64,000 nucleotides of DNA from Synergistaceae bacterium (GTDB lineage Bacteria; Synergistota; Synergistia; Synergistales; Aminobacteriaceae). Below, in pieces: positions 41,135-49,638 of this stretch. The notes under the pieces were generated by a model, which worked only from the letters and a program-made list of their open reading frames with translations, was not told where the DNA came from and did not search any database. The DNA lies in the NCBI GenBank assembly GCA_018436595.1, contig JAHDLC010000010.1, positions 62,001 to 126,000 on the forward strand. Reading direction: 5' to 3'. Made by a program: the position numbers and the translations under genes. Numbering within the stretch: position 1 is the first letter of the stretch; each line of letters starts with the position of its first letter.

Positions 41135-42619
41135 TCAGTCCACCTTGTTTTTGCTCTTCTTCAGGTGTCCCGAAAAAGCCGGAACCATGAGAAGAATGGT
41201 GATGGCCCAGAGAAGCATGCAGAGGGGCCGCTCGAAGAAAATCATGGGGGAGCCTGCGGCCATGATGAGGGACTGGCCGAAGCCCAGCTCCGCAATGGGG
41301 CCGAGGATGAGTCCCAGGACGAGGGCTCCGGTGGAGAATCCGCCCTTTTCCAGGAAATATCCGACGGCGCCGAAGCCGATCATAAGCCACACGTCGAACA
41401 TGTTGTTGTTGATGGCGTAGCTTCCGATGACCGAAAGAATGGCAATGCCCGGAATGAGGAGCGCGTTGGGGGTCATCGTGACTTTGGCGAAGTAGGGCGC
41501 CAGGTAGATTCCCAGAACCAGGAAAATGATATTCGCAATGAAAAGAGAGAGAATGAACCCGTACGTCATGGCCCCATACTTCGAGAAAAGCTCCGGTCCG
41601 GGAATGAGACCCTGGATCAGGAGACCTCCCATAAGGGCCGCCGCAACGCTGTTGCCGGGAATGCCGAGGGTGAGCAGGGGGATGAGGGAACCTCCCACAC
41701 AGCCGTTGTTGGCGCTTTCGGAGGCTGCCACTCCCTTGGGGTTCCCCTTTCCGAAGGTGTCTGAATCCCTGGAGCTCTGCTTCGCGAAATTATAGGAAAT
41801 GAAAGCTGATATGGTCGCACCGGCTCCGGGCAGCATGCCGACTATTGTCCCGATGATGCTCCCCTTTGCGATAGTGGGGCCGAGTCCCCTGGGAAGCCTG
41901 CTCCTTTTGATGGAGGCGATAGTGTCGCTCAGATCCTCAACGATGTGGGTCTCCGCAGTCAGGTCCAGGATCTGGCTCACGGAGAAGAGGCCGATGAGAG
42001 CGGGCATGAAGGGAATGCCGTCATAAAGGTCAACGATGTCAAAGGTGAAGCGCATGAAGCCCGAGATGGGATCCATGCCCACAGTGGCCAGCACGAGGCC
42101 GAGAAATCCGGAGATCAGCCCCTTCACCATGCTTCCCTTCGTGAGGGTGACAATGCTGGAAAGGCCCATGATGGCCAGGACGAAATATTCCGGTGGGCCG
42201 AACCGGAGGGAGAACTTTGCCAGGGCGGGAGCCATGAGGAGCAGGGCCACGGTGGAGAAAATGCCTCCCCAGAAACTGGCCCAGGTGGCCACGGTGAGAG
42301 CGGTGCCGCCCTTGCCCTGTTTCGTCATGGGGTAGCCGTCGAATGCCGTGGCTGCTGCGGCGGGGGTTCCCGGAGTGGAGAGCAGGATTGAGGAGATGGC
42401 TCCTCCGTACATTCCGCCGCTGTAGACTCCGCCCATAAGGGCCAGGCCAACAAGGGGCTGCATTCCGAAGGTCACCGGGATGAGCAGCGCCACGGCCATG
42501 GTGGCGGTGAGGCCCGGCATGGCGCCTACGATGATGCCCACCACGGTGCCCGATAGAATGGCGAAGAGAACGCCGGGATTCATCAGTTCCGAAAGCGCTG
42601 GCACAAAAAATTCAGTCAT
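41135..42619 (-). CDS. tctA: Tripartite tricarboxylate transporter large permease TctA
   Basis: 494 residues, about 12 transmembrane segments. The TctA landmarks are VGIIVGAMPGLTATMAVALLIPVTFGM (about 27-53), GGVYSGGMYGGAISSILLSTPGTPAAAATAFDGYPM (about 62-97, the conserved glycine-rich motif) and the duplicated later block GSIIGTIVGMLPGAGATISAFISYNFAK (about 253-280). With TctB and TctC it imports a di- or tricarboxylate. The start is 3 nt after the tctB stop, behind GGGGGGAATAGACC. Confidence 0.93.
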   Translation of the reverse strand: MTEFFVPALSELMNPGVLFAILSGTVVGIIVGAMPGLTATMAVALLIPVTFGMQPLVGLALMGGVYSGGMYGGAISSILLSTPGTPAAAATAFDGYPMTKQGKGGTALTVATWASFWGGIFSTVALLLMAPALAKFSLRFGPPEYFVLAIMGLSSIVTLTKGSMVKGLISGFLGLVLATVGMDPISGFMRFTFDIVDLYDGIPFMPALIGLFSVSQILDLTAETHIVEDLSDTIASIKRSRLPRGLGPTIAKGSIIGTIVGMLPGAGATISAFISYNFAKQSSRDSDTFGKGNPKGVAASESANNGCVGGSLIPLLTLGIPGNSVAAALMGGLLIQGLIPGPELFSKYGAMTYGFILSLFIANIIFLVLGIYLAPYFAKVTMTPNALLIPGIAILSVIGSYAINNNMFDVWLMIGFGAVGYFLEKGGFSTGALVLGLILGPIAELGFGQSLIMAAGSPMIFFERPLCMLLWAITILLMVPAFSGHLKKSKNKVD

Positions 42620-42622
42620 GGT

Positions 42623-43063
42623 CTATTCCCCCCAGATGCCCATGGGGACGGGAACCCCAAGGAAATGAACAAACACGAGCCAGACGAAGCCGAGGATCAG
42701 GCCTGTACCGAGAAGAATGAAAACGGGGCGCCGGAAGCCGAGCATCCAGGAGAGTGCGGCCATAAAAAGGGCGCTGGCCGGGAAAAATCCGATGAAGGAA
42801 ATAAGAATTCCGTAGCCGACCATGGATGCCAGGGTCAGAGTGAAGTTTTTCGGCGAGCGGACCCACCGGACATGGGAATCGGGCGAGGATGTCCTCTGCA
42901 GCAGGAGAATCAGGGACAGGACCGCGAGCATTCCCGCCAGGAAAAAGATGTACCGGGCCGCTGCCGCGGCCCGGTCGGGAAAGCTGTTTGCCCCAAGAAA
43001 CAGGACGGCGGAAAGTCCCAATCCCCCGGCCGCGAAAAGACGGTTCATGGAAGATCGGGTCAT
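42623..43063 (-). CDS. tctB: Tripartite tricarboxylate transporter small subunit TctB
   Basis: 146 residues with four transmembrane helices (about 8-27, 35-53, 75-100 and 104-138). It fits the TctB size and helix pattern, ending GFVWLVFVHFLGVPVPMG. Sequence conservation in this family is low, so the call rests on topology and position between tctC and tctA. Confidence 0.9.
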   Translation of the reverse strand: MTRSSMNRLFAAGGLGLSAVLFLGANSFPDRAAAAARYIFFLAGMLAVLSLILLLQRTSSPDSHVRWVRSPKNFTLTLASMVGYGILISFIGFFPASALFMAALSWMLGFRRPVFILLGTGLILGFVWLVFVHFLGVPVPMGIWGE

Positions 43064-43077
43064 GAAAGAGCCTCGCC

Positions 43078-44025
43078 CTACCAGGGATCTTTCTCGTAGG
43101 CCTTGTTGGTTACGACAAGGAGATCCTCGAGGTACGCCTTGTACTCTTCAGGAGTCATGACGTTCATCTGGAGCTGTTCCTTGGCGGCCGCCTGGAATTC
43201 GGCATCTGCAAGCACTTTTTCAAAGGTCTCAATGATTTTCTTCAAAGCTTCCTCGGGAATTCCCGCAGGTGCGGCAAACCCCCTGGACGAGTCGGAGATG
43301 ACCTTGTATCCCAGTTCAGCGAAGGTGGGGATTTCGGGCACGTTCGGGTGCCTTTTTGCCGTCATCATGGCCAGGACCCTGACTTCGCCGGCCTTGAGGT
43401 TGGACTCGATCTGGGAAAGGTTCATGAAACCCATGGACACGTGGCCGCCCATCACCGTGGCCTTGGCGTTGGAGGATCCAGTGGAGGGGACGCTCTTCAC
43501 GGTGCAGCCCGTGGCCTCGTTGAACTGGGCGAGGGCGAAAGCGTCGTCTCCGCCGGGGCCTGACGTGGAGCCGGTGAGGGTTCCGGGAGCCGCTTTTTCT
43601 GCGTCGATGATATCCTGGATGGAATTGAAGGGGCTGGAGGCGGGGACGACCAGGACACCGGGATCGGTGACAAGGTTGAACAGCATGGCAAAGTCATCGA
43701 GGGTATACTTTGCCCGCTTGGCGGACATGTGGGCCGTCAGATGGGGCGTGTACAGGGTTCCGATGGTGTAGCCGTCCTTTTTTGCCCGTGCGAGGGCGTC
43801 GAAGCCCCTCTGGCCGCCGGCGCCGTCGATGTTGTTGATCACAAAGGGCTGGGGGAAGTACTTCTCGGCGAACTTGGCGAAGAGCCTCGCCATGGTGTCG
43901 GTGCCGCCGCCCGCATTGGACGCCACAATGATAGTGACGGCCTTCGTCGGGTAGTCTGCGGCGAAGGCCGCCCCCGCTCCGAGGGCAATGCACACTGCGA
44001 GAACAGCCAGAATTGCTTTTTTCAT
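43078..44025 (-). CDS. tctC: Tripartite tricarboxylate transporter binding protein TctC (Bug family)
   Basis: 315 residues with a signal peptide (MKKAILAVLAVCIALGAGAAFAA). The Bug-family opening YPTKAVTIIVASNAGGGTDTMARLFAKF (about 25-52) is followed by NIDGAGGQRGFDALARAKKDGYTIG (about 65-89) and STSGPGGDDAFALAQF with VPSTGSSNAKATVMGGHV, which form the carboxylate-binding pocket. The ligand is unknown: Bug proteins bind acids such as citrate, aspartate or nicotinate. The ATG at 44025 follows AAAGGAGACGATACT; it is 61 nt after the phoU stop, the first gene of the transporter operon. Confidence 0.92.
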   Translation of the reverse strand: MKKAILAVLAVCIALGAGAAFAADYPTKAVTIIVASNAGGGTDTMARLFAKFAEKYFPQPFVINNIDGAGGQRGFDALARAKKDGYTIGTLYTPHLTAHMSAKRAKYTLDDFAMLFNLVTDPGVLVVPASSPFNSIQDIIDAEKAAPGTLTGSTSGPGGDDAFALAQFNEATGCTVKSVPSTGSSNAKATVMGGHVSMGFMNLSQIESNLKAGEVRVLAMMTAKRHPNVPEIPTFAELGYKVISDSSRGFAAPAGIPEEALKKIIETFEKVLADAEFQAAAKEQLQMNVMTPEEYKAYLEDLLVVTNKAYEKDPW

Positions 44026-44086
44026 AGTATCGTCTCCTTTCGAAAGTGAGTTCCCCTGATCCGTGGTTTCGTGTCGTTCTCCGGCG

Positions 44087-44818
44087 TCAGCCTCCTTTGC
44101 TTTCGGAGAGGGCTTTTCTCTTCTCCTCGAGAAGGGGTTTCAGTCGCTCTCCCTTGACCATGAAGAACACCCGTTCCGCCACGTTGGTGGCGTGATCGCC
44201 TATCCTGGCGAGATGCCGCGCGACCCAGAGGAGCCCGGCGGCGCACTGTGCGGTGGCCTGGTCTCCCTGGGGCTTGTTGCCGATGATGAGAAGGAGTTCG
44301 TCGAAAATGTTCTCGTAGAGGATGTCGAGCTCCTCGTCCCGGAGGCAGATGGCCTCGGCGAGGGCAGTGTCGTCCTCCTCGAAGGCCTTGAGGGAATCGG
44401 CCACCATCTCGGTGGCGATGACCTTCATCTTCGGAATGTCCACTAGTGGTTTCAGGAGAGGATAGCGGTTCAGGATCTTCGCCTTTTTCGCGATGTTCAC
44501 ACCCTGGTCGCCTATGCGCTCCAGGTCGGTAATGATCTTCAGCACGGCGAAAACGAAGCGGAGATCCTCCCGGACGGGCTGGCGCATGGCGATGGAGCTG
44601 AGGCATTCCTGGTCGATGGACGCCTCGAGATCGTCTATGATGTCATCGGATCGTATGACCTCGTCCGCCAGGGCATCGTTCCGCTCTTCCAGCGAGCGGA
44701 CCGCGTTGGAGAATGCCTCGCTCGCCATGGACCCCATCTCTCGGACCATGGAAAGGATTTTCGCCCTGTCGGCTGAATACAAAAGGGATTCAACCTTCCC
44801 GTTTTTCTTCCAGAACAT
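44087..44818 (-). CDS. PhoU-family phosphate signalling protein
   Basis: 243 residues, all-helical, two PhoU repeats: MVREMGSMASEAFSNAVRSLEERNDALADEVIRSDDIIDDLE (about 23-65) and KVIATEMVADSLKAFEEDDTALAEAI (about 132-157). The metal-binding E-x-x-x-D pairs occur in ITDLERIGDQGVNIAKKA (about 95-112) and VARHLARIGDHATNVAERV (about 201-219). It probably regulates phosphate uptake or Na+/phosphate cotransport, but no Pst or PhoR genes are in the window. The start follows GGGAGGGACTGCAG. A promoter with a GTTACA/TGTAAC palindrome lies upstream. Its closeness to tctC (61 nt) leaves open whether the two are co-transcribed. Confidence 0.88.
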   Translation of the reverse strand: MFWKKNGKVESLLYSADRAKILSMVREMGSMASEAFSNAVRSLEERNDALADEVIRSDDIIDDLEASIDQECLSSIAMRQPVREDLRFVFAVLKIITDLERIGDQGVNIAKKAKILNRYPLLKPLVDIPKMKVIATEMVADSLKAFEEDDTALAEAICLRDEELDILYENIFDELLLIIGNKPQGDQATAQCAAGLLWVARHLARIGDHATNVAERVFFMVKGERLKPLLEEKRKALSESKGG

Positions 44819-44926
44819 CTCTGCAGTCCCTCCCTCGTCGGTACAGCCTGCCTGCGGGAACCGTCATCTTTTGTGGGGCCCCCGGGGGGCCTTGGCAGGA
44901 TAGCGGGAAAAAATGTCCTCAGCGAG

Positions 44927-44982
44927 GTTACAGGCGTGTAACGATAATGTTACAAACTACGACATACCGGGAGGATTGTCAA
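44927..44982 (-). promoter_or_regulatory. phoU promoter with GTTACA/TGTAAC operator
   Basis: On the minus strand, TTGACA (44982-44977), 17-nt spacer, TAGTTT (44959-44954), then an inverted repeat TGTAAC-6-GTTACA (plus coordinates 44937-44942 and 44949-44954) and a third half-site GTTACA at 44927-44932. The repeat overlaps the predicted start of transcription, so it is a candidate repressor or activator site for phoU. Confidence 0.68.
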
Positions 44983-45050
44983 GAAGCTGATTCCTGATTT
45001 TCAGCGGGCGGAGGGGATGAACCTTCCTTTTTCAGGATCCTGTTCCCCTA

Positions 45051-45059
45051 TGGTAGAAT
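45051..45059 (+). promoter_or_regulatory. Extended -10 before the FAH gene
   Basis: TGGTAGAAT (TG-n-TAGAAT) with a weak TTCAGG 17 nt further upstream. Confidence 0.5.
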
Positions 45060-45113
45060 CGTCTCGGTAGTGGAGCCAGAAAATCCATGGAAAGCACGCC
45101 GGAGGAGAGAATA

Positions 45114-45878
45114 ATGAAAAGAATGTTCGTGCGGTGCGTCATAAAGGGAAAAAGGGAGACAGGGCTGGTGGAGAACGGCATCATCTACCGGCTGGAGGGG
45201 GATATGTTCGGCGAATATACACGGGGCCCCGCCCTCGGCTCGGTGGACGAGGCGGAACGGTTCCTTCCTCCCGTGGAGCCGTCCAAGGTAGCAGCGGTGG
45301 GACTCAACTACCGGGACCACGCCATCGAGGTCGGCCTTCCCATACCGGAGGAACCCCTGCTCTTCCTGAAGCCTTCCACATCGGTCATTGCCCACGGCGA
45401 CCCCGTGGTGTATCCCGCACACATGACGGAGCGGGTGGACTACGAAGCCGAGCTCGCCGTCATCATCGGGAGGAAGTGTTCCCGTGTTGAACCCGGAGAA
45501 GCGGAGGACTGCATCCTGGGGTACACCTGCGCCAACGACGTAACCGCCAGGGACCTCCAGTCAAAAGACGGCCAGTGGACCCGGTCGAAGTCCTTCGACA
45601 CCTTCTGCCCCCTGGGGCCGTGGATCGTCTCGGGTATCGATCCTTCGGACCTCGAGATCGGCATGTACCTGAACGGGAAACAGGTCCAGCATTCCAGAAC
45701 AAAGAACTTCATCTTCCCCGTGGACGTGCTGGTGAGCCACATCTCGAAAGTCATGACCCTCCTGCCCGGAGACGTGATCATCACCGGCACTCCGTCAGGC
45801 ATCGGCCCCGTGAAAAAGGGAGACGTCATGCAGGTGAAGATCGAAGGGATCGGGACCCTGGAAAACGTGGTGGAGTAG
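45114..45878 (+). CDS. Fumarylacetoacetate hydrolase (FAH)-family protein
   Basis: 254 residues. The C-terminal FAH domain has VAAVGLNYRDHAIEVG (about 60-75, His in the active site), ERVDYEAELAVIIGRK (about 108-123, metal ligands Glu), GYTCANDVTARDLQ (about 137-150, Asp ligand), GQWTRSKSFDTFCPLGPW (about 154-171) and ITGTPSGIGPVKKGD (about 222-236). The family includes hydrolases and isomerases of beta-diketo or oxo acids and oxaloacetate decarboxylases; the substrate is not predictable. The ATG at 45114 is used because GGAGGAGAGAATA precedes it; an ATG 27 nt upstream lies before that site. It stands alone between a promoter and a strong terminator. Confidence 0.88.
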   Translation: MKRMFVRCVIKGKRETGLVENGIIYRLEGDMFGEYTRGPALGSVDEAERFLPPVEPSKVAAVGLNYRDHAIEVGLPIPEEPLLFLKPSTSVIAHGDPVVYPAHMTERVDYEAELAVIIGRKCSRVEPGEAEDCILGYTCANDVTARDLQSKDGQWTRSKSFDTFCPLGPWIVSGIDPSDLEIGMYLNGKQVQHSRTKNFIFPVDVLVSHISKVMTLLPGDVIITGTPSGIGPVKKGDVMQVKIEGIGTLENVVE

Positions 45879-45920
45879 CGGGGGGCGAAACAACCTTCCG
45901 CCCCGGACCCTGTGCTGCAA

Positions 45921-45958
45921 AAAAACGTCCCCGCCGGTCAGCCGGCGGGGACGTTTTT
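45921..45958. terminator. Strong bidirectional terminator
   Basis: A perfect 17-bp stem from 45921-45937 to 45942-45958 with a TCAG loop; A-tract on one side and T-tract on the other. It ends the FAH gene on the plus strand and the tRNA-Ser transcript on the minus strand. Confidence 0.92.
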
Positions 45959-45989
45959 CATTCGGTGAAGCTTCCGTTTAGCGGAAAAA

Positions 45990-46075
45990 TGGCGGAGGGC
46001 AGAGGATTCGAACCCCTGGGGCTTTCGCCCAGCTGATTTCAAGTCAGCCACCATAGACCACTCGGACAGCCCTCC
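45990..46075 (-). tRNA. tRNA-Ser(UGA)
   Basis: 86 nt including an encoded CCA. Acceptor GGAGGGC pairs with GCCCTCC, discriminator G; anticodon stem CUGA with loop CUUGAAA gives anticodon UGA, reading UCA. The long variable arm (GGGC-GAAA-GCCC) is typical of class II tRNA-Ser, and the T-loop is TTCGAAT. A good promoter is just upstream. Confidence 0.95.
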
Positions 46076-46088
46076 GCGGAACGAGGAG

Positions 46089-46117
46089 ATTATACATGTA
46101 TTTCCCGTTGTTGCCAA
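46089..46117 (-). promoter_or_regulatory. Promoter of tRNA-Ser
   Basis: On the minus strand TTGGCA (46117-46112), exactly 17 nt, TATAAT (46094-46089), 13 nt before the tRNA 5' end. Confidence 0.88.
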
Positions 46118-46153
46118 CGGATGAAGGGGGGCGCCCGCAAATTCGGGGGAGAG

Positions 46154-46159
46154 TATAAT
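46154..46159 (+). promoter_or_regulatory. -10 box before the CoA-binding gene
   Basis: Consensus TATAAT without a recognisable -35; 41 nt upstream of the GTG start. Confidence 0.45.
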
Positions 46160-46199
46160 GAATGGAAGTGGACCGATTTTTCCTGAGAGGTGATTCCTG

Positions 46200-46613
46200 G
46201 TGAAAAAAGAAGAGATTCTCGAGAGGTTCGTGTGCACCCCGTCCCGGGTGGCGGTGGTGGGAGCGTCGCCGAAGGAGGACCGCCCGGTGTTCCGGGTGAT
46301 GAACTACCTTGCCGGTGCGGGGTTCACCCTCTATCCCGTGAACCCCGGGTATGCGGGAACGGAGATCATGGGACGTCCCTGCGCCGCGGGGCTCGAATTT
46401 CTCGAAGATGAGGTCGACGTGGTCGCCCTGTTCCTTTCGGCGAAACAGCAGGGGACTGTGGCGGCAGACCTGGAGAAGCTGCCCGTCAGGCCCGTGGTCT
46501 GGTTCCAGCCGGGAGCGGAGAATGAAGAACTCGCCGCTGAACTGGAGCGGAAAGGATACGACGTGGTGCCGTCGGACTGCCTCATGGCCGCCCACATGAA
46601 CAAATGCAGGTGA
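46200..46613 (+). CDS. CoA-binding (YccU/DUF-type) domain protein
   Basis: 137 residues, a single Rossmann-like CoA_binding_2 domain: VAVVGASPKEDRPVFRVMNYLAGAGFTLYPVNPGY (about 18-52), EVDVVALFLSAKQ (about 72-84), VVWFQPGAENEELAAELERKGYDVV (about 101-125) and the C-terminal SDCLMAAH. Proteins of this type bind CoA; no enzyme activity is established. GTG start after AGAGGTGATTCCTG. Single gene: it lies after the divergent tRNA and before the thioesterase promoter. Confidence 0.88.
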   Translation: MKKEEILERFVCTPSRVAVVGASPKEDRPVFRVMNYLAGAGFTLYPVNPGYAGTEIMGRPCAAGLEFLEDEVDVVALFLSAKQQGTVAADLEKLPVRPVVWFQPGAENEELAAELERKGYDVVPSDCLMAAHMNKCR

Positions 46614-46657
46614 GAATTATTTTGTGCTCATGATACCATCGGAATGATAAAAATTTC

Positions 46658-46686
46658 TTGCTCACGGGTGCGAATTTATATATAAT
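46658..46686 (+). promoter_or_regulatory. Promoter of the thioesterase-iorAB operon
   Basis: TTGCTC (46658-46663), 17-nt spacer, TATAAT (46681-46686). The leader to the ATG at 46784 is about 90 nt. Confidence 0.8.
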
Positions 46687-46783
46687 TACAGAAAAGACCG
46701 CACTTGCCTCCCTAACTCCTGTGTATTTTCCACAGCCTTTCCCGGGGGGGGCGGAAATCCGCACTGCAGAGGAGGTAATTCCG

Positions 46784-47194
46784 ATGTCCTCCGAATATCC
46801 GTACACCCTGAGGGTCCGGTACGGCGATACCGACCAGATGGGAGTCGCCTATTACGCCAATTATCTCTACTGGTTCGAAGTGGGCAGGACGGAGTTCTGC
46901 CGCGCCCACGGCAAGTCCTACGCCGACTGGGAGGAAGAGGGCATTTTCCTTCCCGTGGTTGAATCCCACTGCCGCTACAAGCATCCAGCCCGGTACGAGG
47001 ACGAGATTGTCATTTTCACGAAAATCGGTGAAGTGAAGGCATCGTCCGTGATTTTTGAATGCCGCATCGAACGGGCCGCCGACGGCAAGCCCCTCGCCTC
47101 GGGATGGACCCGCCATGCCTTCGTGGACCGGAATGGAAGGCTTCTGAGAGGAGACAACCCCCTGCGCCGATGGATCGAGGCGCTGGCGGGATGA
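46784..47194 (+). CDS. YbgC/FadM-family acyl-CoA thioesterase
   Basis: 136 residues, one hotdog domain. The active-site motif is RYGDTDQMGVAYYANYLYWFE (second Asp about 17, His usually replaced here by the Y-N pair), then RTEFCRAHG and ESHCRYKHPARYEDEIVIFTKIGEV. It hydrolyses acyl-CoA esters. The ATG at 46784 lies after GAGGAGGTAATTCCG. It is the first gene after the promoter and overlaps iorA by 4 nt, which suggests it removes CoA esters linked to the 2-oxoacid ferredoxin oxidoreductase products (inference). Confidence 0.86.
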   Translation: MSSEYPYTLRVRYGDTDQMGVAYYANYLYWFEVGRTEFCRAHGKSYADWEEEGIFLPVVESHCRYKHPARYEDEIVIFTKIGEVKASSVIFECRIERAADGKPLASGWTRHAFVDRNGRLLRGDNPLRRWIEALAG

Positions 47195-49071
47195 CGGAGG
47201 TGTCGCGTACAGTGAGCACGAAAGCCATACTGTTGGGAAACGAGGCAATCGCCAGGGGAATTGTTGAAGCGGGGTGTCTTGTGGCGTCCGCCTACCCGGG
47301 AACGCCGTCGTCCGAAATACTGCCTGCGGTGGCAAAGTTCGCCGACGAACTGGGCTCACCCATGGCGGTCGAATGGGGCGTGAACGAGAAGGTGGCCTTC
47401 GAGGTCGCCGCCGCCGCCTCCTTTACCGGCGCCCGCTCCTGTGCCGTTATGAAGCAGGTGGGGCTGAACGTTGCGGCCGATCCCTTCATGAGTGCCGCCC
47501 ATTTCCAGCTCAAGGGGGGCATGCTCCTTGTGGTCGCAGACGATCCGGGGCCCCACAGCTCCCAGACGGAACAGGACAGCCGCTATTTCGCCATGTTCGC
47601 CAAGGTGCCCTGTTTCGACCCCTGTTCCGCCGCCGAGGCGAAGGAGATGGTCTTCGACGCCTTCGACCTGTCAGAGCGGTTCGGCATCATCACCATGCTC
47701 CGTCCCAGCGTGAGGGTGGACCACTGCCGCCAGGACGTTGAACTCGGAGAGCTCCGCCCTCCGAAGGGGCAGGTGAAGTTCGAGAAGGAACCCTCCCGAT
47801 GGGTCTGCCTTCCCGCCAGCGTGAAGGTGAACCATCCCCGGCTGAACGCCAAGGTAGAGGAGATCCGGGCCGCCTTCGAGACGGAGTTCGGGAAGTACAA
47901 CTACGAAGTTCCCTCCCGTGAGAAGAGCGTCCTGGGCATCGTGGCCTCGGGAGTGTGCTTCTCCGTGGTCAGCGACATCCTGAAGGAGTGGGGCCGGGAA
48001 GACGTGGCTGTTCTCAAGATCGGCACGCCCCATCCTCTGCCGGTGAAGATGGTGACCGATTTCATCTCCCGCCACCCGAAGGTGCTCTTCCTCGAGGAAA
48101 CCTACCCGGTGATGGAAATGCAGCTTCCCGACAGGACGGGAATCCTCGGCCGCTGGAACGGCGTCGTCCCGGGGGCCGGGGAACTTCTTCCGGAGGTTAT
48201 CGCGGGCATTCTCGCGAAAATCCTCGGCATGGACCAGCCCTCCGGGGAAGGTTCATCCCTTCTCAGGGAAGCTCTTGAAGATCTGAAGATCACTCCCCGG
48301 AAGCCCATGCTCTGCCCGGGATGCCCCCACAGGGCGAGCTATTTCTCCATCAGGCAGGCCCTGCCCAACGCGGTGAACCCATCGGACATCGGCTGCTACA
48401 CCCTTGGGGTGAACCAGAAGGCGGTGGACGCCGTGGTGGATATGGGAGCCTCGGTGACCATGGGATCCGGGTTCTTCCTCGCCCACAAGGCTGCCGGAAC
48501 GGAACGGCCCATCGTGAGCACCATCGGCGATTCCACCTTCTTCCACATGGGCATTCCCGGCCTCGTGAGCGCAGTCTACAACAGGCACGCCTTCGTCCTC
48601 GGCATCCTGGACAACAGCACCACCGCCATGACGGGCGGGCAGGCGAACCCTGCGGTGGGCGACAAGCTCAGGAAGGGCGACGAAGGCCGGAAGGTGGATA
48701 TCGAGGCCGTCTGCAGGGGCTGCGGCGTGACCTTTGTCCGGACCATCGAAGCCTATGACGTCGCCGCGGGGAAAGAGGCCGTGAAGGAAGCCTGGGAGCA
48801 CGCACAGTCCAGGTCGGAACCGGCTGTAATCATTTTCCGGCACCCCTGCATGCTCCTCCGTCCCCAGCAGCCTGTTGTCCAGGTCAAGGTGGACCCGGAA
48901 AAGTGCATCGGCTGCAAGTTCTGCATCAATTTCTTCAACTGCCCCGGCCTCGTCTTCGACGAGACGAGGAGCAAGGCATACATCGACGAGCGGTTCTGCG
49001 TTTCCTGCGGGGTCTGTATCTCTGTCTGCCCCCACGGGGCCATCGCGGAAGTTTCCGAGGAGGGGAAATAG
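47191..49071 (+). CDS. iorA: Indolepyruvate:ferredoxin oxidoreductase, alpha subunit
   Basis: 626 residues. It oxidises arylpyruvates to aryl-acyl-CoA, CO2 and reduced ferredoxin in amino-acid fermentation. N-terminal pyrimidine domain (LLGNEAIARGIVEAGCLVASAYPGTPSSE, about 15-43); TPP domain with LCPGCPHRASYF (about 372-383), GDSTFFHMG and DNSTTAMTGGQANP; C-terminal 2[4Fe-4S] ferredoxin (CIGCKFCINFFNCP and CVSCGVCISVCP). The ATG at 47191 overlaps the thioesterase stop (ATGA); a GTG at 47212 after GGAGGTG is an equally good start and would remove 7 residues. Partner IorB follows directly. Confidence 0.92.
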   Translation: MTEVSRTVSTKAILLGNEAIARGIVEAGCLVASAYPGTPSSEILPAVAKFADELGSPMAVEWGVNEKVAFEVAAAASFTGARSCAVMKQVGLNVAADPFMSAAHFQLKGGMLLVVADDPGPHSSQTEQDSRYFAMFAKVPCFDPCSAAEAKEMVFDAFDLSERFGIITMLRPSVRVDHCRQDVELGELRPPKGQVKFEKEPSRWVCLPASVKVNHPRLNAKVEEIRAAFETEFGKYNYEVPSREKSVLGIVASGVCFSVVSDILKEWGREDVAVLKIGTPHPLPVKMVTDFISRHPKVLFLEETYPVMEMQLPDRTGILGRWNGVVPGAGELLPEVIAGILAKILGMDQPSGEGSSLLREALEDLKITPRKPMLCPGCPHRASYFSIRQALPNAVNPSDIGCYTLGVNQKAVDAVVDMGASVTMGSGFFLAHKAAGTERPIVSTIGDSTFFHMGIPGLVSAVYNRHAFVLGILDNSTTAMTGGQANPAVGDKLRKGDEGRKVDIEAVCRGCGVTFVRTIEAYDVAAGKEAVKEAWEHAQSRSEPAVIIFRHPCMLLRPQQPVVQVKVDPEKCIGCKFCINFFNCPGLVFDETRSKAYIDERFCVSCGVCISVCPHGAIAEVSEEGK

Positions 49072-49072
49072 C

Positions 49073-49636
49073 ATGCAGTACGTCATCGTGGGAATCGGCG
49101 GCCAGGGTATTCTTTTCGCGAGCAAGGTCCTCGGAAAGATCGCTCTCGAGCGGGGCGAGTCCGTCATCGGCAGCGAGGTGCACGGCATGGCCCAGCGGGG
49201 AGGGTCTGTGATCAGCCACTTCAAGGTGGGGGATTACCGGAGTCCCCTCGTCATGGCGGGCGAGGCTGACATCCTCCTCGCCTTCGACCAGAGCGAGGCG
49301 GTGCGGAACCTCCACTTCCTGAAAAAGAAGGGAAGTCTCGTGGTGAACGTCCACGACCGGAAAGCACTTGAAAACGCCTCACTCGCCGGGCTGGTCCGGG
49401 ACAGGGAGATCAATGTCCACTCCCTGGAAGGATACGCCCTGCTCAAGGAGCACATGGGGGGGAATTTCCTCTTCCTCAACGTTCTGCTCATAGGGGCCAT
49501 GTGCGGGGCAGGAATCAGCGGCCTCTCCTTCGCAGAGGTCTCCCGGGCGGTGAAGGAGCTTTCTCCTCCCAAGTTCCAGGATGCCAACATGAAGGTCCTG
49601 GCTCTCGGTGCCGAGGCGATCTGCAGCGGGAGGTAA
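49073..49636 (+). CDS. iorB: Indolepyruvate:ferredoxin oxidoreductase, beta subunit
   Basis: 187 residues, the gamma-type 2-oxoacid oxidoreductase domain: YVIVGIGGQGILFASKVLGKIALERG (about 3-28), GSEVHGMAQRGGSVISHF (about 33-50) and ADILLAFDQSEAVRN. It starts 1 nt past the iorA stop, behind GAGGAGGGGAAATAGC, and completes the IorAB enzyme. Confidence 0.92.
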   Translation: MQYVIVGIGGQGILFASKVLGKIALERGESVIGSEVHGMAQRGGSVISHFKVGDYRSPLVMAGEADILLAFDQSEAVRNLHFLKKKGSLVVNVHDRKALENASLAGLVRDREINVHSLEGYALLKEHMGGNFLFLNVLLIGAMCGAGISGLSFAEVSRAVKELSPPKFQDANMKVLALGAEAICSGR

Positions 49637-49638
49637 TC

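Noticed and set aside
45991-46077. tRNA-Ser boundaries shifted by 2 nt
   Set aside because: That register would give a C discriminator and no CCA; the register 45990-46075 gives 7 acceptor pairs, G73 and an encoded CCA.
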